Origin: Nitrospirillum sp034653275
GTDB lineage: Bacteria; Pseudomonadota; Alphaproteobacteria; Azospirillales; Azospirillaceae
Direction of reading: 5' to 3'
DNA: 64,000 bases
Assembly (NCBI RefSeq): GCF_034653275.1
Contig: NZ_JAYEES010000003.1
Coordinates: 1,302,001-1,366,000 of the forward strand
Below are positions 46,839 to 56,713 of this stretch, one piece after another (position 1 is the first letter of the stretch; every line of letters starts with the position of its first letter). The notes under the pieces were generated by a model that had not been told where the DNA came from, searched no databases, and saw only the letters and a list, made by a program, of their open reading frames with translations. The position numbers were made by a program, and so were the translations under genes.

Positions 46839-46946
46839 ATATTCGGTGTGAACATCACCATATTCGATGTAATCGCCGTTGACAAGGCGTAGCCTCAACA
46901 TCATCATATTCGATGTAACAACATCGCATCTGGTGATATTCCGTGT
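46839..46946. promoter_or_regulatory. Four ATATTCGATGT-type repeats between DUF6471 gene and transposase
   Basis: Copies begin at 46839 (ATATTCGGTGTGA), 46860 and 46906 (both ATATTCGATGTAA, identical), and 46936 (ATATTCCGTGT, overlapping the transposase GTG). The first two are 21 bp apart. All read in the same direction. They are candidate operators controlling transposition. Confidence 0.65.
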
Positions 46947-47920
46947 CCCAACACTTCCTCCTTTCTGCCGCCGCGCGGACGATCAGCCTGAAGGCTGTTC
47001 TGTCCCTGACGGACGCGGATGCGTGGAAGCTGTTCCAGCGTCTGCGCTGGCCGGACACCGATGGTGCGCCGGTGTGCCCCTGCTGCGGCAATGGTCGGTG
47101 CTATGACGTGATGCGAGGCGCGACTCCGCGTTTCCGGTGTGCTGCCTGCCGGAAGGATTTCAGCCCCACCAGCGGCACGCTGTTCGCCTACCACAAGCTC
47201 TCGATCCGGGATTACCTGGCGGCGATCGTGCTGTTCGTGAACGCCGTGAAGGGCATCAGCGCCCTTCAGCTCGGCCGGGACATGGACATCTCCTACAAGG
47301 CTGCCTGGGTGCTCTGCCACAAGCTGCGCGAGGCGATGGCATCCGAGATGAAGGGTGCCAATGTCGGGGGAGCCGGCGAGACTGTCGAGGTGGACGGCTG
47401 CTATGTGGGCGGCCATGTCCGGCCGGCGAACTACAAGGCCAACCGCAAGGACCGGCGCTTGGCCAAGAACCAGACCGGCAAGCGCAAGGTTGTGGTGGCG
47501 ATCCGGGAACGCGGTGGCCGCACGGTCACCGCCGTCTTCCCGACGGAGGAAGCGTCGGCCGATTTCATCAAGGCCCGTGTCGAGAAGGGCACCACGGTGC
47601 ATACCGACGAAGCCCATTCCTGGGAACCGCTGCGCACCAAGTTCCGGATCCGCCAGATCAACCACAGCTTCGCCTACAGCCACGACGAGGCCTGCACGAA
47701 CCAGGCGGAGAGCTTCTTCAGCCGGTTGCGGCGCGCCGAGTGGGGCCAGTACCACCAGATCAGCGACCTCTACCTGGGGCGCTATGCGGCGGAAATGGGC
47801 TGGCGGGAAGACCACCGCCGCCAGCCCAATGGGGCTCTGTTCTCGCGGCTCGCGGGCCAGGCCGGCCGGTCGCCAATGTCGATCGACTTCACCGGTCGGT
47901 GGCAGAAGCGCGCGGCCTGA
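46943..47920 (+). CDS. IS1595-family (ISXO2-like) transposase
   Basis: DDE-type transposase of 325 residues that cuts and joins the element ends. It begins SQHFLLSAAARTISLKAV and carries an N-terminal zinc ribbon (CPCCGNGRCYD and FRCAACRKDF). The catalytic domain follows: VDGCYVGG (first Asp), VHTDEAHSW (second Asp), and NQAESFFSRLR (final acidic residue). Length and motifs are complete. A GTG at 46943 is the likely start. The matching inverted repeats and 8-bp duplication fit this family. Confidence 0.93.
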   Translation: MSQHFLLSAAARTISLKAVLSLTDADAWKLFQRLRWPDTDGAPVCPCCGNGRCYDVMRGATPRFRCAACRKDFSPTSGTLFAYHKLSIRDYLAAIVLFVNAVKGISALQLGRDMDISYKAAWVLCHKLREAMASEMKGANVGGAGETVEVDGCYVGGHVRPANYKANRKDRRLAKNQTGKRKVVVAIRERGGRTVTAVFPTEEASADFIKARVEKGTTVHTDEAHSWEPLRTKFRIRQINHSFAYSHDEACTNQAESFFSRLRRAEWGQYHQISDLYLGRYAAEMGWREDHRRQPNGALFSRLAGQAGRSPMSIDFTGRWQKRAA

Positions 47921-47926
47921 GGCTCC

Positions 47927-48222
47927 CTACTTCACGACGATGTAATAGCCGCCTCTCGCGAACTCGCGGACCTCATAGGTCCATTGAAGGTCGCAGCGGA
48001 CCTCGAAGCATCGATCCAGGATGCACCGCCGTACCAAGTCCACATGACGGCACTGGAAATTGTTGACCCTGACGAAGTCGACGAACACCTGAGCGCTCCC
48101 AGCATCCAGGGGGGGGCGACCTGTTCGCTGGTCAGCCCGATTTTCTGCTGGGCATCTCCCGCCCAGGCGGCACCAACCGTTGCGCTGCCGGCGACAGCGC
48201 ACGCAATGAAGAAACGCTTCAT
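47927..48222 (-). pseudogene. Small secreted protein, frameshifted at a G8 run (transposon passenger)
   Basis: From ATG 48222 the first frame gives a signal peptide MKRFFIACAVAGSATVGAAW with an AWA-GD cleavage site, then QKIGLTSEQVAPP. The other frame continues LDAGSAQVFVDFVRVNNFQC and ends FARGGYYIVVK at 47927. One added base in the G8 run at 48109-48116 joins them into about 98 residues with four cysteines, suggesting disulfides. No family recognised. It converges with the transposase. Confidence 0.65.
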
Positions 48223-48479
48223 GACCTATCCCCGTGCTTGCCCGTCCCCAGCCAGCTGGCGCCGGGCGGTTGGTCGCATGCACACAGGGAGACATGCCCC
48301 ACGTATTCCCCAACGCCGGGAGCGACCCGCCGTTGTGTGAGGGTGTTGTATTCCGTGGGCCGCCCGACATAGCGGGAACCCCGTGTGAACGCGCACTGCG
48401 TGCCGTCATCAAGCGACCAAGCCCGGTGACGGTGCCGGCACTATGACATGGGTGCCGGAATCATTTCCATGAGCAATGC

Positions 48480-48908
48480 TCATTGTTGTGCGAGTCGCCA
48501 GGTGCACTCCAATCCATCGCCGAGCCGTTCGACGATGCCCTTGGAGCGCAGTCGCCTTAGCGCGATGCGCACATCATTGTTGGCGTTGAGATAGGCGCCG
48601 TGGTCGCCTTCGTCCTGGTTCTCGGCCCGCATCACCAGTTGGACAAGCGCGCTGCTGGACATGGGCCCGTCAGCCTCGCGAAGGAGATCGATTAGCACAT
48701 GGGTGAACGGATCGCGGTGGCCGCCCGGACGCCGCTCTATGGGCTTGATGGCATTCGGCGACTTGTCATAGCCCACCATCAAGAGAACCCGGTCGATAGC
48801 ATCAAGATCGTTCAGCAGCGCCTGGAGCTGACGCCGAAGTTTCGCGATCTCGCCGCCCAGCTCGGCTCGCTTGGTCACCAGGCCGGATATCAGGTGCGTG
48901 TCGGTCAT
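48480..48908 (-). CDS. Hypothetical coiled-coil/winged-helix-like protein (transposon passenger)
   Basis: Protein of 142 residues. The N-terminal half is a heptad helix (KRAELGGEIAKLRRQLQALL). The C-terminal half, THVLIDLLREADGPMSSSAL then NDVRIALRRLRSKGIVERLG, has the helix and wing pattern of small winged-helix regulators. Start ATG 48908 lies 40 bp inside the right terminal repeat. Similar proteins recur in rhizobial accessory DNA; function unknown. Confidence 0.72.
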   Translation of the reverse strand: MTDTHLISGLVTKRAELGGEIAKLRRQLQALLNDLDAIDRVLLMVGYDKSPNAIKPIERRPGGHRDPFTHVLIDLLREADGPMSSSALVQLVMRAENQDEGDHGAYLNANNDVRIALRRLRSKGIVERLGDGLECTWRLAQQ

Positions 48909-48947
48909 GCCCCAGATTGTAGGGGAGGCCGCCGGTCATGGCGCGGG

Positions 48948-48977
48948 CGCCGTGGTGGCGTTTGCGCCATAAGGCCG
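48948..48977 (-). repeat. Right terminal inverted repeat of the transposon
   Basis: Perfect reverse complement of 45453-45482, oriented inward. Right target duplication GAAAATTG follows at 48978-48985. Confidence 0.92.
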
Positions 48978-49105
48978 GAAAATTGGGGCAGAGATGCCTC
49001 CCGCGATGTAACGCAATTACATGATGTTCTCTTGAATCAATGTGTTGCGTCGCACAACGGTCGGGGTAAGCCGATTCTCACCACCCTCAGGCAATGGACT
49101 GAATA

Positions 49106-49270
49106 ATCAAGATTCTTCGCCCGCAGTGCATTTTCCGCTTGATCAACCGGGCCTCGATCGGCATATTGTGCAGTGCGACATGGCCGCGATTGTGGTTCTG
49201 TCGTAACGCACTTCTTGGGCGTTTCCTCCCTAAACTCAAGGCCGCGCCGATAGGCGCGGCCTTCTTTATT
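49106..49270 (+). ncRNA. Candidate intergenic small RNA (possibly 6S-like)
   Basis: No protein frame fits. The stretch contains GGGCGTTTCCTCCCTAAACT just before a strong terminator; the C/T-rich segment could pair with Shine-Dalgarno sequences. Arms such as GCCCGCAGTGC and GCACTTCTTGGGC could pair across the middle, giving a long rod with internal bulges as in 6S RNA. The 5' end is unknown. 6S identity is tentative. Confidence 0.42.
49238..49270 (+). terminator. Rho-independent terminator
   Basis: Perfect 11-bp stem AAGGCCGCGCC (49238-49248) and GGCGCGGCCTT (49253-49263), loop GATA, then CTTTATTT. It ends the candidate small RNA on the plus strand. Confidence 0.85.
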
Positions 49271-49678
49271 TCCGGGCGCCGCGCCCTTTCCACCATGGTC
49301 CCTGGGATGGGAATCGCGAGTGTCCCATCCTGCATCCCAGGTGACGCGGACTGATTTCCCGCGCCGGCCCCGATGGGGACCGTAAGCGGCACCCCGCCGC
49401 TGGGGAAGGCGAACCCCACCCCGCCATCGTAGCCCCGCATTCCCAACGGCCGGCATCCGACCGCTGGCCCTCCTGATTGACGTCGTCCCCGCAGCGCATC
49501 GCCAGGGGCGACGGCCGGCGCCGGCAAGGCGGTCGGCGGCCATCAGCGGCATGGGGAAGAAAATTTTCGATTTGATGAAACAGAAGGGTTGCCAGCCGGT
49601 TCGGGCGATGCTACACAGCCGCCCACGCCGATGACCCCGGCAACGGGGCCCCGCAAAAATCGGCGGATTTCGAAGGAT
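49271..49678. other. Intergenic region before tRNA-Val
   Basis: GC-rich. Long frames on the minus strand have no ribosome site and no recognisable motif, and are taken as chance. The tRNA promoter should lie near 49600-49670. Nothing else is supported. Confidence 0.5.
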
Positions 49679-49753
49679 GGGCGCGTAGCTCAGCGGGAGA
49701 GCACTACCTTGACATGGTAGGGGTCACAGGTTCAATCCCTGTCGCGCCCACCA
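49679..49753 (+). tRNA. tRNA-Val (GAC)
   Basis: Cloverleaf with acceptor GGGCGCG/CGCGCCC, D-arm AGCTCAGCGGGAGAGC, anticodon stem CTACC/GGTAG with loop TTGACAT (anticodon GAC), and T-arm CACAGGTTCAATCCCTGT. The genome-encoded CCA follows discriminator A. It reads valine GTC (and GTT) codons. Confidence 0.95.
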
Positions 49754-49780
49754 TCCTTCCCCAGCCAGATCAGTATGTTA

Positions 49781-49813
49781 AAGCCGCGACGGGCAACCGG
49801 GCGCGGCTTTTGT
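49781..49813 (+). terminator. Terminator after tRNA-Val
   Basis: Stem AAGCCGCG (49781-49788) and CGCGGCTT (49802-49809) followed by TTGTGTTT, 27 bp after the tRNA. Confidence 0.8.
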
Positions 49814-49925
49814 GTTTCCGGCCCGAAGATGCCCTACGTCGCCCAACCGGGCAGGACCCGCCCGCACCCCCGACGCTCAGGGATACGGGCGGAACCGTCT
49901 CCGCCCTCCGTCAGGCTCCCCCGGG

Positions 49926-50675
49926 TTAGCGGCCCTTGGACAGGAAGGCCTGGAAGGCGGCCTTGGCCTCGGGGCTGGTCAGCGCCTGGGCGAACAGGGT
50001 GGCCTCACGCGCCATGGCCTCCAGCACTTGGGGCGTGTCGTGGCGCATCAGGGCCTTGGTGTTGGCCATGGCCGTGCGCGGCTTGGCCGCCAGCGCCGCC
50101 GCCTTGGCCGCCGCATGCTCGTACAGCGTTTCAGACGGAATAACGGCGTTGATCAGGCCCGCCGCCTCCGCCGCGTCGGCCGTCAGCGCTTCACCCGCCA
50201 TCAGCATGGCGGCGGCGCGGGGGTGGCCCAGCAGGCGGGCGGCCAGCACGCTGGATCCCGCTTCCGGCACCAGGCCCAGGCTGACGAAGGGCATGGCGAA
50301 GTGCGCGGTGGGGGCGGCGTAGACCAGGTCGCAGTGCATCAGCAGGGTGGTGCCCACGCCAACCGCGTGGCCTTCCACCGCCGCCACCACGGGCTTGGGG
50401 AACGTGGCCAGCGCCCGCAGGAAGCGCATCACCGGCGTGTCGGCCGATAGCGGCGGTCCGGCCAGGAAGTCCGCCAGGTCGTTGCCGGCGGTGAAGCTGC
50501 CGCCCGATCCCTGGATCAGCACCGCGCCCACGGCGTCATCCGTGGCGGCGCCGGTCAGCGCCTCGGCCAGGGCCGAATACATGGCGCCGGTCAGGGCGTT
50601 GCGCTTTTCCGGCCGGTTCAGCACCAGGGTGCGGACCCCGTTCCCATCCTCCACCAGGACCGCGGCGTGACTCAT
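49926..50675 (-). CDS. Enoyl-CoA hydratase/isomerase family protein
   Basis: Crotonase-fold enzyme of 249 residues from ATG 50675, preceded by GGGAGA; an upstream TTG at 50690 is less likely. The oxyanion-hole motifs are RPEKRNALTGAMY with SFTAGNDLADF, and VEGHAVGVGTTLLMHCDL. The usual hydratase glutamates are not both evident: FVSLGLVPEAGSS keeps one. An isomerase or PaaG-like role is therefore possible. Acyl-CoA specificity cannot be assigned. Confidence 0.87.
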   Translation of the reverse strand: MSHAAVLVEDGNGVRTLVLNRPEKRNALTGAMYSALAEALTGAATDDAVGAVLIQGSGGSFTAGNDLADFLAGPPLSADTPVMRFLRALATFPKPVVAAVEGHAVGVGTTLLMHCDLVYAAPTAHFAMPFVSLGLVPEAGSSVLAARLLGHPRAAAMLMAGEALTADAAEAAGLINAVIPSETLYEHAAAKAAALAAKPRTAMANTKALMRHDTPQVLEAMAREATLFAQALTSPEAKAAFQAFLSKGR

Positions 50676-51041
50676 CTTCTCATCTCCCAAGGTGTCCCCG
50701 GCGGCGGCGCTGTGGCGTCCGGCCCCGCGGTTAGTGATTGCTTATCCCCGGATGCTGCCGCAGCCGGGCACGGCGGGCAAGGCTTGCATGATGACATTCA
50801 CTCGGATGATCCGCCCCATGGGCACCAAGCGCGCCGGAACTATCCGTTTCTGCCAGCGGTTGGAAAGGGCGTTGGGTACGCCGCGTGCTTGTTCAAGGCC
50901 GTTAACCCAATCTTTAGATGTCCCGGCAAAAGATGACAGCGTGGTGAACGGGGCGCGTCGGATTTGCTGCTCCCACCACCTCACTCTGGGACAAGTCCGG
51001 CGCCGACATGCGGCCAGGACGGTACTGAAAGGGGACGGGCG

Positions 51042-52007
51042 ATGGGTTCATTCTCTTCTGAGTCGGTCGACCTGCTGCGGGCCTACACGGCCCAGGCTAA
51101 CCGCTACCCCATGCTGTCGCCCGAGCGTGAGCTTGAGCTTGCCAACCGCTGGGCCGGCAGCCAGGACCAGCGCGCCGCCGATGAATTGGTGCACAGCCAT
51201 ATGCGCCTGGCCATCAAGATCGCCTCCCGCTATGCCCGGTCCGGCCTGCCGGTGGGCGACCTGGTGTCCGAAGCCAACATCGGCCTGGTGAAGGCGGTGC
51301 AGCGGTTCGACCCGTCGCGGGGCTTCCGCCTGGCCACCTACGCGCTGTGGTGGATCCGGGCGGAGGTGCAGTCCTATGTCCTGCACAATTGGTCCATGCT
51401 GAAAGGGGGCAACACCGCCGCCCTGAAGCGCCTGTTCTTCAACCTGCGCCAGGCCCAGCGCCGGCTGGGCGTCCACGACCGCATGATGACGGACGAGGAG
51501 GCGGAGCGCATCGCGGTGGAGATGGACGCCACGGTGGAGGAGGTGCGCGAGATGGAGCATCGCTTCGCGACACCGGTCGCCTCCCTGAACGTCTCCATGG
51601 GCGAGGATAATGACCAGGAGGCCATGGACCTGCTGGCGGACGACACCGAATCGGTGGAAAGCCGCCTGGCCGAGGGCAGCGAGCTGCGTCAGCGCAAGGG
51701 CCTGATGCTGGACGCCCTGAAGGCGCTGGGCGACCGCGAGCGGCACATCTTCATTTCCCGCAACCTGGCGGACGAGCCGGTGACGCTGGAGCGGCTGGCC
51801 CAGCACTATGGCGTCAGCAAGGAACGCATCCGCCAGATCGAGACGGGCGCCTACAGCAAGGTGGCGCGCAGCGTGCGCCGCGCGGCCGAGGGCGGCGCCA
51901 TCACCGCCCCCATCCTGCCCATGGCGGCCAAGCGCGCGAAGTCCGGTGTGGGCCGGGTGCCCACCGCCAACGACATCATGGCCCAGGCCGCGCGCTCGGC
52001 GGCTTGA
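51042..52007 (+). CDS. rpoH: RNA polymerase heat-shock sigma factor RpoH
   Basis: Alternative sigma-32-type factor directing heat-shock transcription, 321 residues from ATG 51042. A longer frame from 50964 lacks support. Region 2 has LVHSHMRLAIKIASRYA, GLPVGDLVSEANIGLVKAV and RGFRLATYALWWIRAEVQSYVL-type core binding. The RpoH-box region QRKLFFNLR-like LKRLFFNLRQ is present. Region 4 has LERLAQHYGVSKERIRQIE. Several rpoH copies are common in Alphaproteobacteria, so this may be one of a set. Confidence 0.93.
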   Translation: MGSFSSESVDLLRAYTAQANRYPMLSPERELELANRWAGSQDQRAADELVHSHMRLAIKIASRYARSGLPVGDLVSEANIGLVKAVQRFDPSRGFRLATYALWWIRAEVQSYVLHNWSMLKGGNTAALKRLFFNLRQAQRRLGVHDRMMTDEEAERIAVEMDATVEEVREMEHRFATPVASLNVSMGEDNDQEAMDLLADDTESVESRLAEGSELRQRKGLMLDALKALGDRERHIFISRNLADEPVTLERLAQHYGVSKERIRQIETGAYSKVARSVRRAAEGGAITAPILPMAAKRAKSGVGRVPTANDIMAQAARSAA

Positions 52008-52017
52008 GGCCGGTTCC

Positions 52018-53850
52018 TCAATCCCCCGCCGCCAGTCCCTCGCGGCGGGGATCGACGCCGCCTTCCAGGCCGGTGGCGGTGCGCTTGATGACGTGCAGGC
52101 CGCTGGGCATGGACTTCAACTCCACCGTTTGGCCCAGCGCCTCCAGCCCGGCCTTCAGGGACGGCGCCCAGGGGCCGCTTTCCAGGGCGGTGGTGCCGTT
52201 GCGGTTGACGATGCGCGGCAGGTTCACCGCCTCCTGCGCGTCCAGGCCCCAGTCCAGCGCCGCCACGATGGTTTCCGCGACATAACCGATGATGGCTGGC
52301 CCGCCGGGTGAACCCACCAGCAGCATGGGCTTGCCCGTCTGGTCGAAAACGATGGTGGGCGCCATGGAAGAGCGCGGACGCTTGCCCGCCGCCACGGCGT
52401 TGGCCACGGGCAGGCCCGTGCCCGGGCTGGTGGGGATGAAGGAAAAGTCGGTCAGCTGGTTGTTCAGCACATACCCGTCCACCGCCATGCCCGAGCCGAA
52501 GGCGAACTCCACCGAGGTGGTGAAGGATACGGCCATGCCGCTGTCATCCATCAAGGACATGTGGGAGGTCGACGGGATGTCCGCCTGCCAGCCGGGGCCG
52601 TACAGCGCCCCTTGCTTCTGCGGCGGCACGCCGGCGGGCACGGGGCCCTTGGCCGCGTGCGCCGGGTCGATCAGCCTGGCGCGTTCCGCCAGGTAGCCCT
52701 TGTCCAGCAGGCCGCTGGGCACGGTGACGAAGGCGGGATCGCCGACATAGAGGTCGCGGTCGGCGTAGGCCAGGCGGCTGGCCTCCACCATCAGGTGCCA
52801 GGCGGTGGGGGAGTCCTTGCCCAGGCCCTTCATGTCGAAATGTTCCAGCAGGCCCAGCATCTCCACAATGGCGATGCCGCCGGAACTGCTGGGCCCCATG
52901 CTGCACACCTTCCACTGGCGATAGGGCGTGCACAGGGGATCGCGCTCCTCAACCTTGTAGGCCGCCAGATCCTGGGCGGTGACCAGGGCCGGAGCCCCCC
53001 CGGGCGTGTTGGCCGGAAGGGCGCTGTCGGCCAGATGCTTGGCCAGGTCCTGGCCCAGGACACCGTGGTAGTAGGCATCGGGCCCCTGTGCCGCCAGCAC
53101 CTCCAGCGTGTGGGCCATGGCGGGGTTGCGGAAGGTCTCCCCGGCCTGCAGTGGCGTCAGGCTGCCGTCGGGCCCGGTATGGAAGAACAGGGCCAGCATG
53201 TCCGGCCGATCCTTCAGCTGCGGTGTCAGACCCTTCAGCAGCAGGGCCAGACGGGGGCTGACGATGAAGCCGTCGCGGGCCAGCTGGATGGCGGGCTGGA
53301 ACAGCGTGGCCCAGGGCAGCTTGCCATAGCGCTTGTGCGCTTCGGCCAGCAAGGCGGGGATGCCCGGCGTGCCCACGGCGCGCCCGCCGTCAAAGGCGCG
53401 CATCAGCGGCATGGGCCGGCCGTCGGGGCCGACGAAGCGGTCGGCGGTCGACCCCGCCGGCGCCGTCTCACGTCCATCCAGCGACACCAGCCTCTTGGCT
53501 TTCGGGTCCCAGATCAGCATGTAGCCGCCGCCGCCCAGGCCGGAGGATTGCGGCTCCACCAGGCCCAGCACCAGTTGCACGGCGATGGCCGCGTCCACGG
53601 CGCTGCCGCCCTGGCGCAGCATGGCGTGCCCGGCCTCCGCCGCCAGCGGGTTGGCGGCCACGACCATGTCGGACTTGGTCCGCACCACCGGACGCGCCGT
53701 GAAGGGGGAGGCCAGTTCCGGGTCGCCACCCTGCGCAAGGGCAGGGCCTACGGCCGCCAGCGATGCTAGGGCCAGCGCGCCGGCCAGCAGGGCGGTCGTG
53801 AACGGGCGGCGGGTGGGGACGGGGGCGGGCTGCCGGGGCGTTTTATGCAT
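52018..53850 (-). CDS. ggt: Gamma-glutamyltransferase
   Basis: Periplasmic Ntn-hydrolase that cleaves glutathione and transfers the glutamyl group, 610 residues from ATG 53850. A signal peptide is visible (RRPFTTALLAGALALASLAA, cleavage near ALAQG). The large subunit has DAAIAVQLVLGLVEPQSSGLGGGG. The autoprocessing nucleophile is the Thr in PSTSHMSLMDD, where E. coli has TTH. The glutamate-site SSMAPT and GSPGG follow. A longer frame to 54036 is not needed. Confidence 0.92.
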   Translation of the reverse strand: MHKTPRQPAPVPTRRPFTTALLAGALALASLAAVGPALAQGGDPELASPFTARPVVRTKSDMVVAANPLAAEAGHAMLRQGGSAVDAAIAVQLVLGLVEPQSSGLGGGGYMLIWDPKAKRLVSLDGRETAPAGSTADRFVGPDGRPMPLMRAFDGGRAVGTPGIPALLAEAHKRYGKLPWATLFQPAIQLARDGFIVSPRLALLLKGLTPQLKDRPDMLALFFHTGPDGSLTPLQAGETFRNPAMAHTLEVLAAQGPDAYYHGVLGQDLAKHLADSALPANTPGGAPALVTAQDLAAYKVEERDPLCTPYRQWKVCSMGPSSSGGIAIVEMLGLLEHFDMKGLGKDSPTAWHLMVEASRLAYADRDLYVGDPAFVTVPSGLLDKGYLAERARLIDPAHAAKGPVPAGVPPQKQGALYGPGWQADIPSTSHMSLMDDSGMAVSFTTSVEFAFGSGMAVDGYVLNNQLTDFSFIPTSPGTGLPVANAVAAGKRPRSSMAPTIVFDQTGKPMLLVGSPGGPAIIGYVAETIVAALDWGLDAQEAVNLPRIVNRNGTTALESGPWAPSLKAGLEALGQTVELKSMPSGLHVIKRTATGLEGGVDPRREGLAAGD

Positions 53851-53950
53851 GCCGCAACAATGGCATGGCGTCGGCTGCCAGGAAACAGGGGAGAGCCGGT
53901 CGGGGTGGGGGGCGTCATGCCGCCGCGCCCTGCTACCGCTACCATTCAGG

Positions 53951-53985
53951 CAAAACAAAACGCGCCGTCCGGCTGGGACGGCGCG
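53951..53985 (-). terminator. Terminator downstream of the cold-shock gene
   Basis: Stem CGCGCCGTCC (53961-53970) and GGACGGCGCG (53976-53985). On the minus strand it is followed by TTTTGTTTTG, placing it at the end of the cold-shock transcript. Confidence 0.8.
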
Positions 53986-54157
53986 TTCCGTGTCTCCGGC
54001 CCGCGAATTAAGCTCCCCAACGCCGACGCCCGACAAATCTCCAAGGAGATGCTGCCGGATGCCAGCGGGTCGAGGATGAACCCATCTGTCAGGAAACAGG
54101 AAATCCGGCGCCGGGGCTTCCCGGCGCCGTCAATCCCGTTCTACCAGATCGGATGGA

Positions 54158-54739
54158 TCAGAGGACTTCCACGCGATTGGCCTGCGGACCCTTCTGACCC
54201 ATGCTGGTCGTCAGGCGCACCCGCTGCTCCGGCGTCAGGGCGCGGACGCCCGAACGCTCCAGCGCGGTGATGTGGACGAACACGTCCTTCCCGCCGCCAT
54301 CGGGGGTCACGAAACCGAAGCCCTTGTCGGCGCTGTAGAACTTCACAGTGCCTTCAACGGTCTCGGTCGGGCCGCTGGCTTCCCAGCCGCCGGCGCGGCG
54401 CGGGGCGCCACCACCGAAGCTGTCGCGGCGACCGCCGCCCATGCCACCGCCCATGCCGCCGCCGCCGCCGCCCGGGGTGGCGGTGGACTCATCCACGCTG
54501 TGGATGGCGGCAACCTGCGGGCCCTTCTGGCCCTGGGACAGGTCGCAATTGATGGTGGTGCCGTCCGCCAGGCTGTCATGGCCGAAGGCCTGCACGACGG
54601 AAGCGTGCAAGAAGGCGTCCGGCGACCCGTCGGACAGGGTCACGAAACCAAAACCTTTCGTGGGGTTGTACCACTTGACGGTGGCGTTGACGCCCCGGCG
54701 GGTGATCTGCGGGCTCTGCGGAGAACGGCGCTCATACAT
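54158..54739 (-). CDS. Double-domain cold shock protein
   Basis: RNA/DNA-binding protein of 193 residues from ATG 54739, with two cold-shock domains. The first has VKWYNPTKGFGFVTL (RNP1) and DAFLHASVV (RNP2). The second has VKFYSADKGFGFVTP and KDVFVHITAL. A Gly/Met/Arg-rich linker (about 85-118) separates them. Two-domain Csp proteins are typical of Alphaproteobacteria. The roughly 290-bp upstream region could hold a long leader, as usual for csp genes. Confidence 0.93.
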   Translation of the reverse strand: MYERRSPQSPQITRRGVNATVKWYNPTKGFGFVTLSDGSPDAFLHASVVQAFGHDSLADGTTINCDLSQGQKGPQVAAIHSVDESTATPGGGGGGMGGGMGGGRRDSFGGGAPRRAGGWEASGPTETVEGTVKFYSADKGFGFVTPDGGGKDVFVHITALERSGVRALTPEQRVRLTTSMGQKGPQANRVEVL

Positions 54740-55032
54740 GTGATTTGAACTCGAATGTAGTCGATAAAGTGCTTGGCCGGGGGCACCGGTCGCAAGGAAA
54801 GGCCCTAACACGCGCCCCTCCCAAGCCGGATCTGGCTGCGCAGGATTCTCTCCTGTGTGGGAGCTTATACCGAAAAAAATGAGACTGCACCAGCCATGCG
54901 ATGCCGGATGCCCAAGTCATTTCGGAGGTAGCTGGGCCCCGCTGGGCGCAATTGCGCCGTCAACCTGAATAGGCCGCAATAACGGGTAGCAATGCCGGCG
55001 CCTGGCCCCCAGATGTAGGGGTCTTACTTTGA
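54740..55032. promoter_or_regulatory. Leader/promoter region of the cold-shock gene
   Basis: No gene visible. On the minus strand it holds a T7 run followed by CGGTATAAG, a possible promoter element, about 140 bp before the start codon. That would leave a long leader suitable for temperature-dependent folding, which is inference. Confidence 0.35.
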
Positions 55033-56472
<1,440 letters not shown>

Positions 56473-56713
56473 GGGCCTATTCTGGTGTAGCGGGTGGAAC
56501 GCCCGGGCGGAGGACAGAGGGGCAACGCAAGTGCCTGGAACCGTAGCGTATTCGCGGCGCCGGCCGCATGTCCCCCGGCACAAGGGGGGCCAATTCCCGC
56601 CCTATCCAGGCGCCATCAGACCACGCGCGCGTTTCAGCATTGCCATTTCAACCGTCACGCAATGACTGTACAATATGTTTCCGCATTAATGTTCCACGGG
56701 GCTGGTTCCACGC

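Larger units (their letters stand above)
45453..48977. mobile_element. IS1595-family transposon with passenger genes
   Basis: The element is bounded by 30-bp perfect inverted repeats (45453-45482 and 48948-48977), both beginning CGGCCTTATGGCGCAAACGC when read inward. The immediate flanks are identical: GAAAATTG at 45445-45452 and at 48978-48985, an exact 8-bp target duplication as made by IS1595-family elements. Inside are a complete ISXO2/IS1595-type transposase, a divergent DUF6471-type gene, a membrane/coiled-coil gene, a frameshifted secreted-protein gene, and a helical/winged-helix-like gene. Passenger-bearing IS1595 elements are known as a class. This one appears intact and recent, since both repeats and the duplication are perfect. 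Confidence 0.9.

Noticed and set aside
49037..49552. Two minus-strand frames of 140-170 codons
   Set aside because: No ribosome site or motif. They cross the terminator and candidate small RNA.
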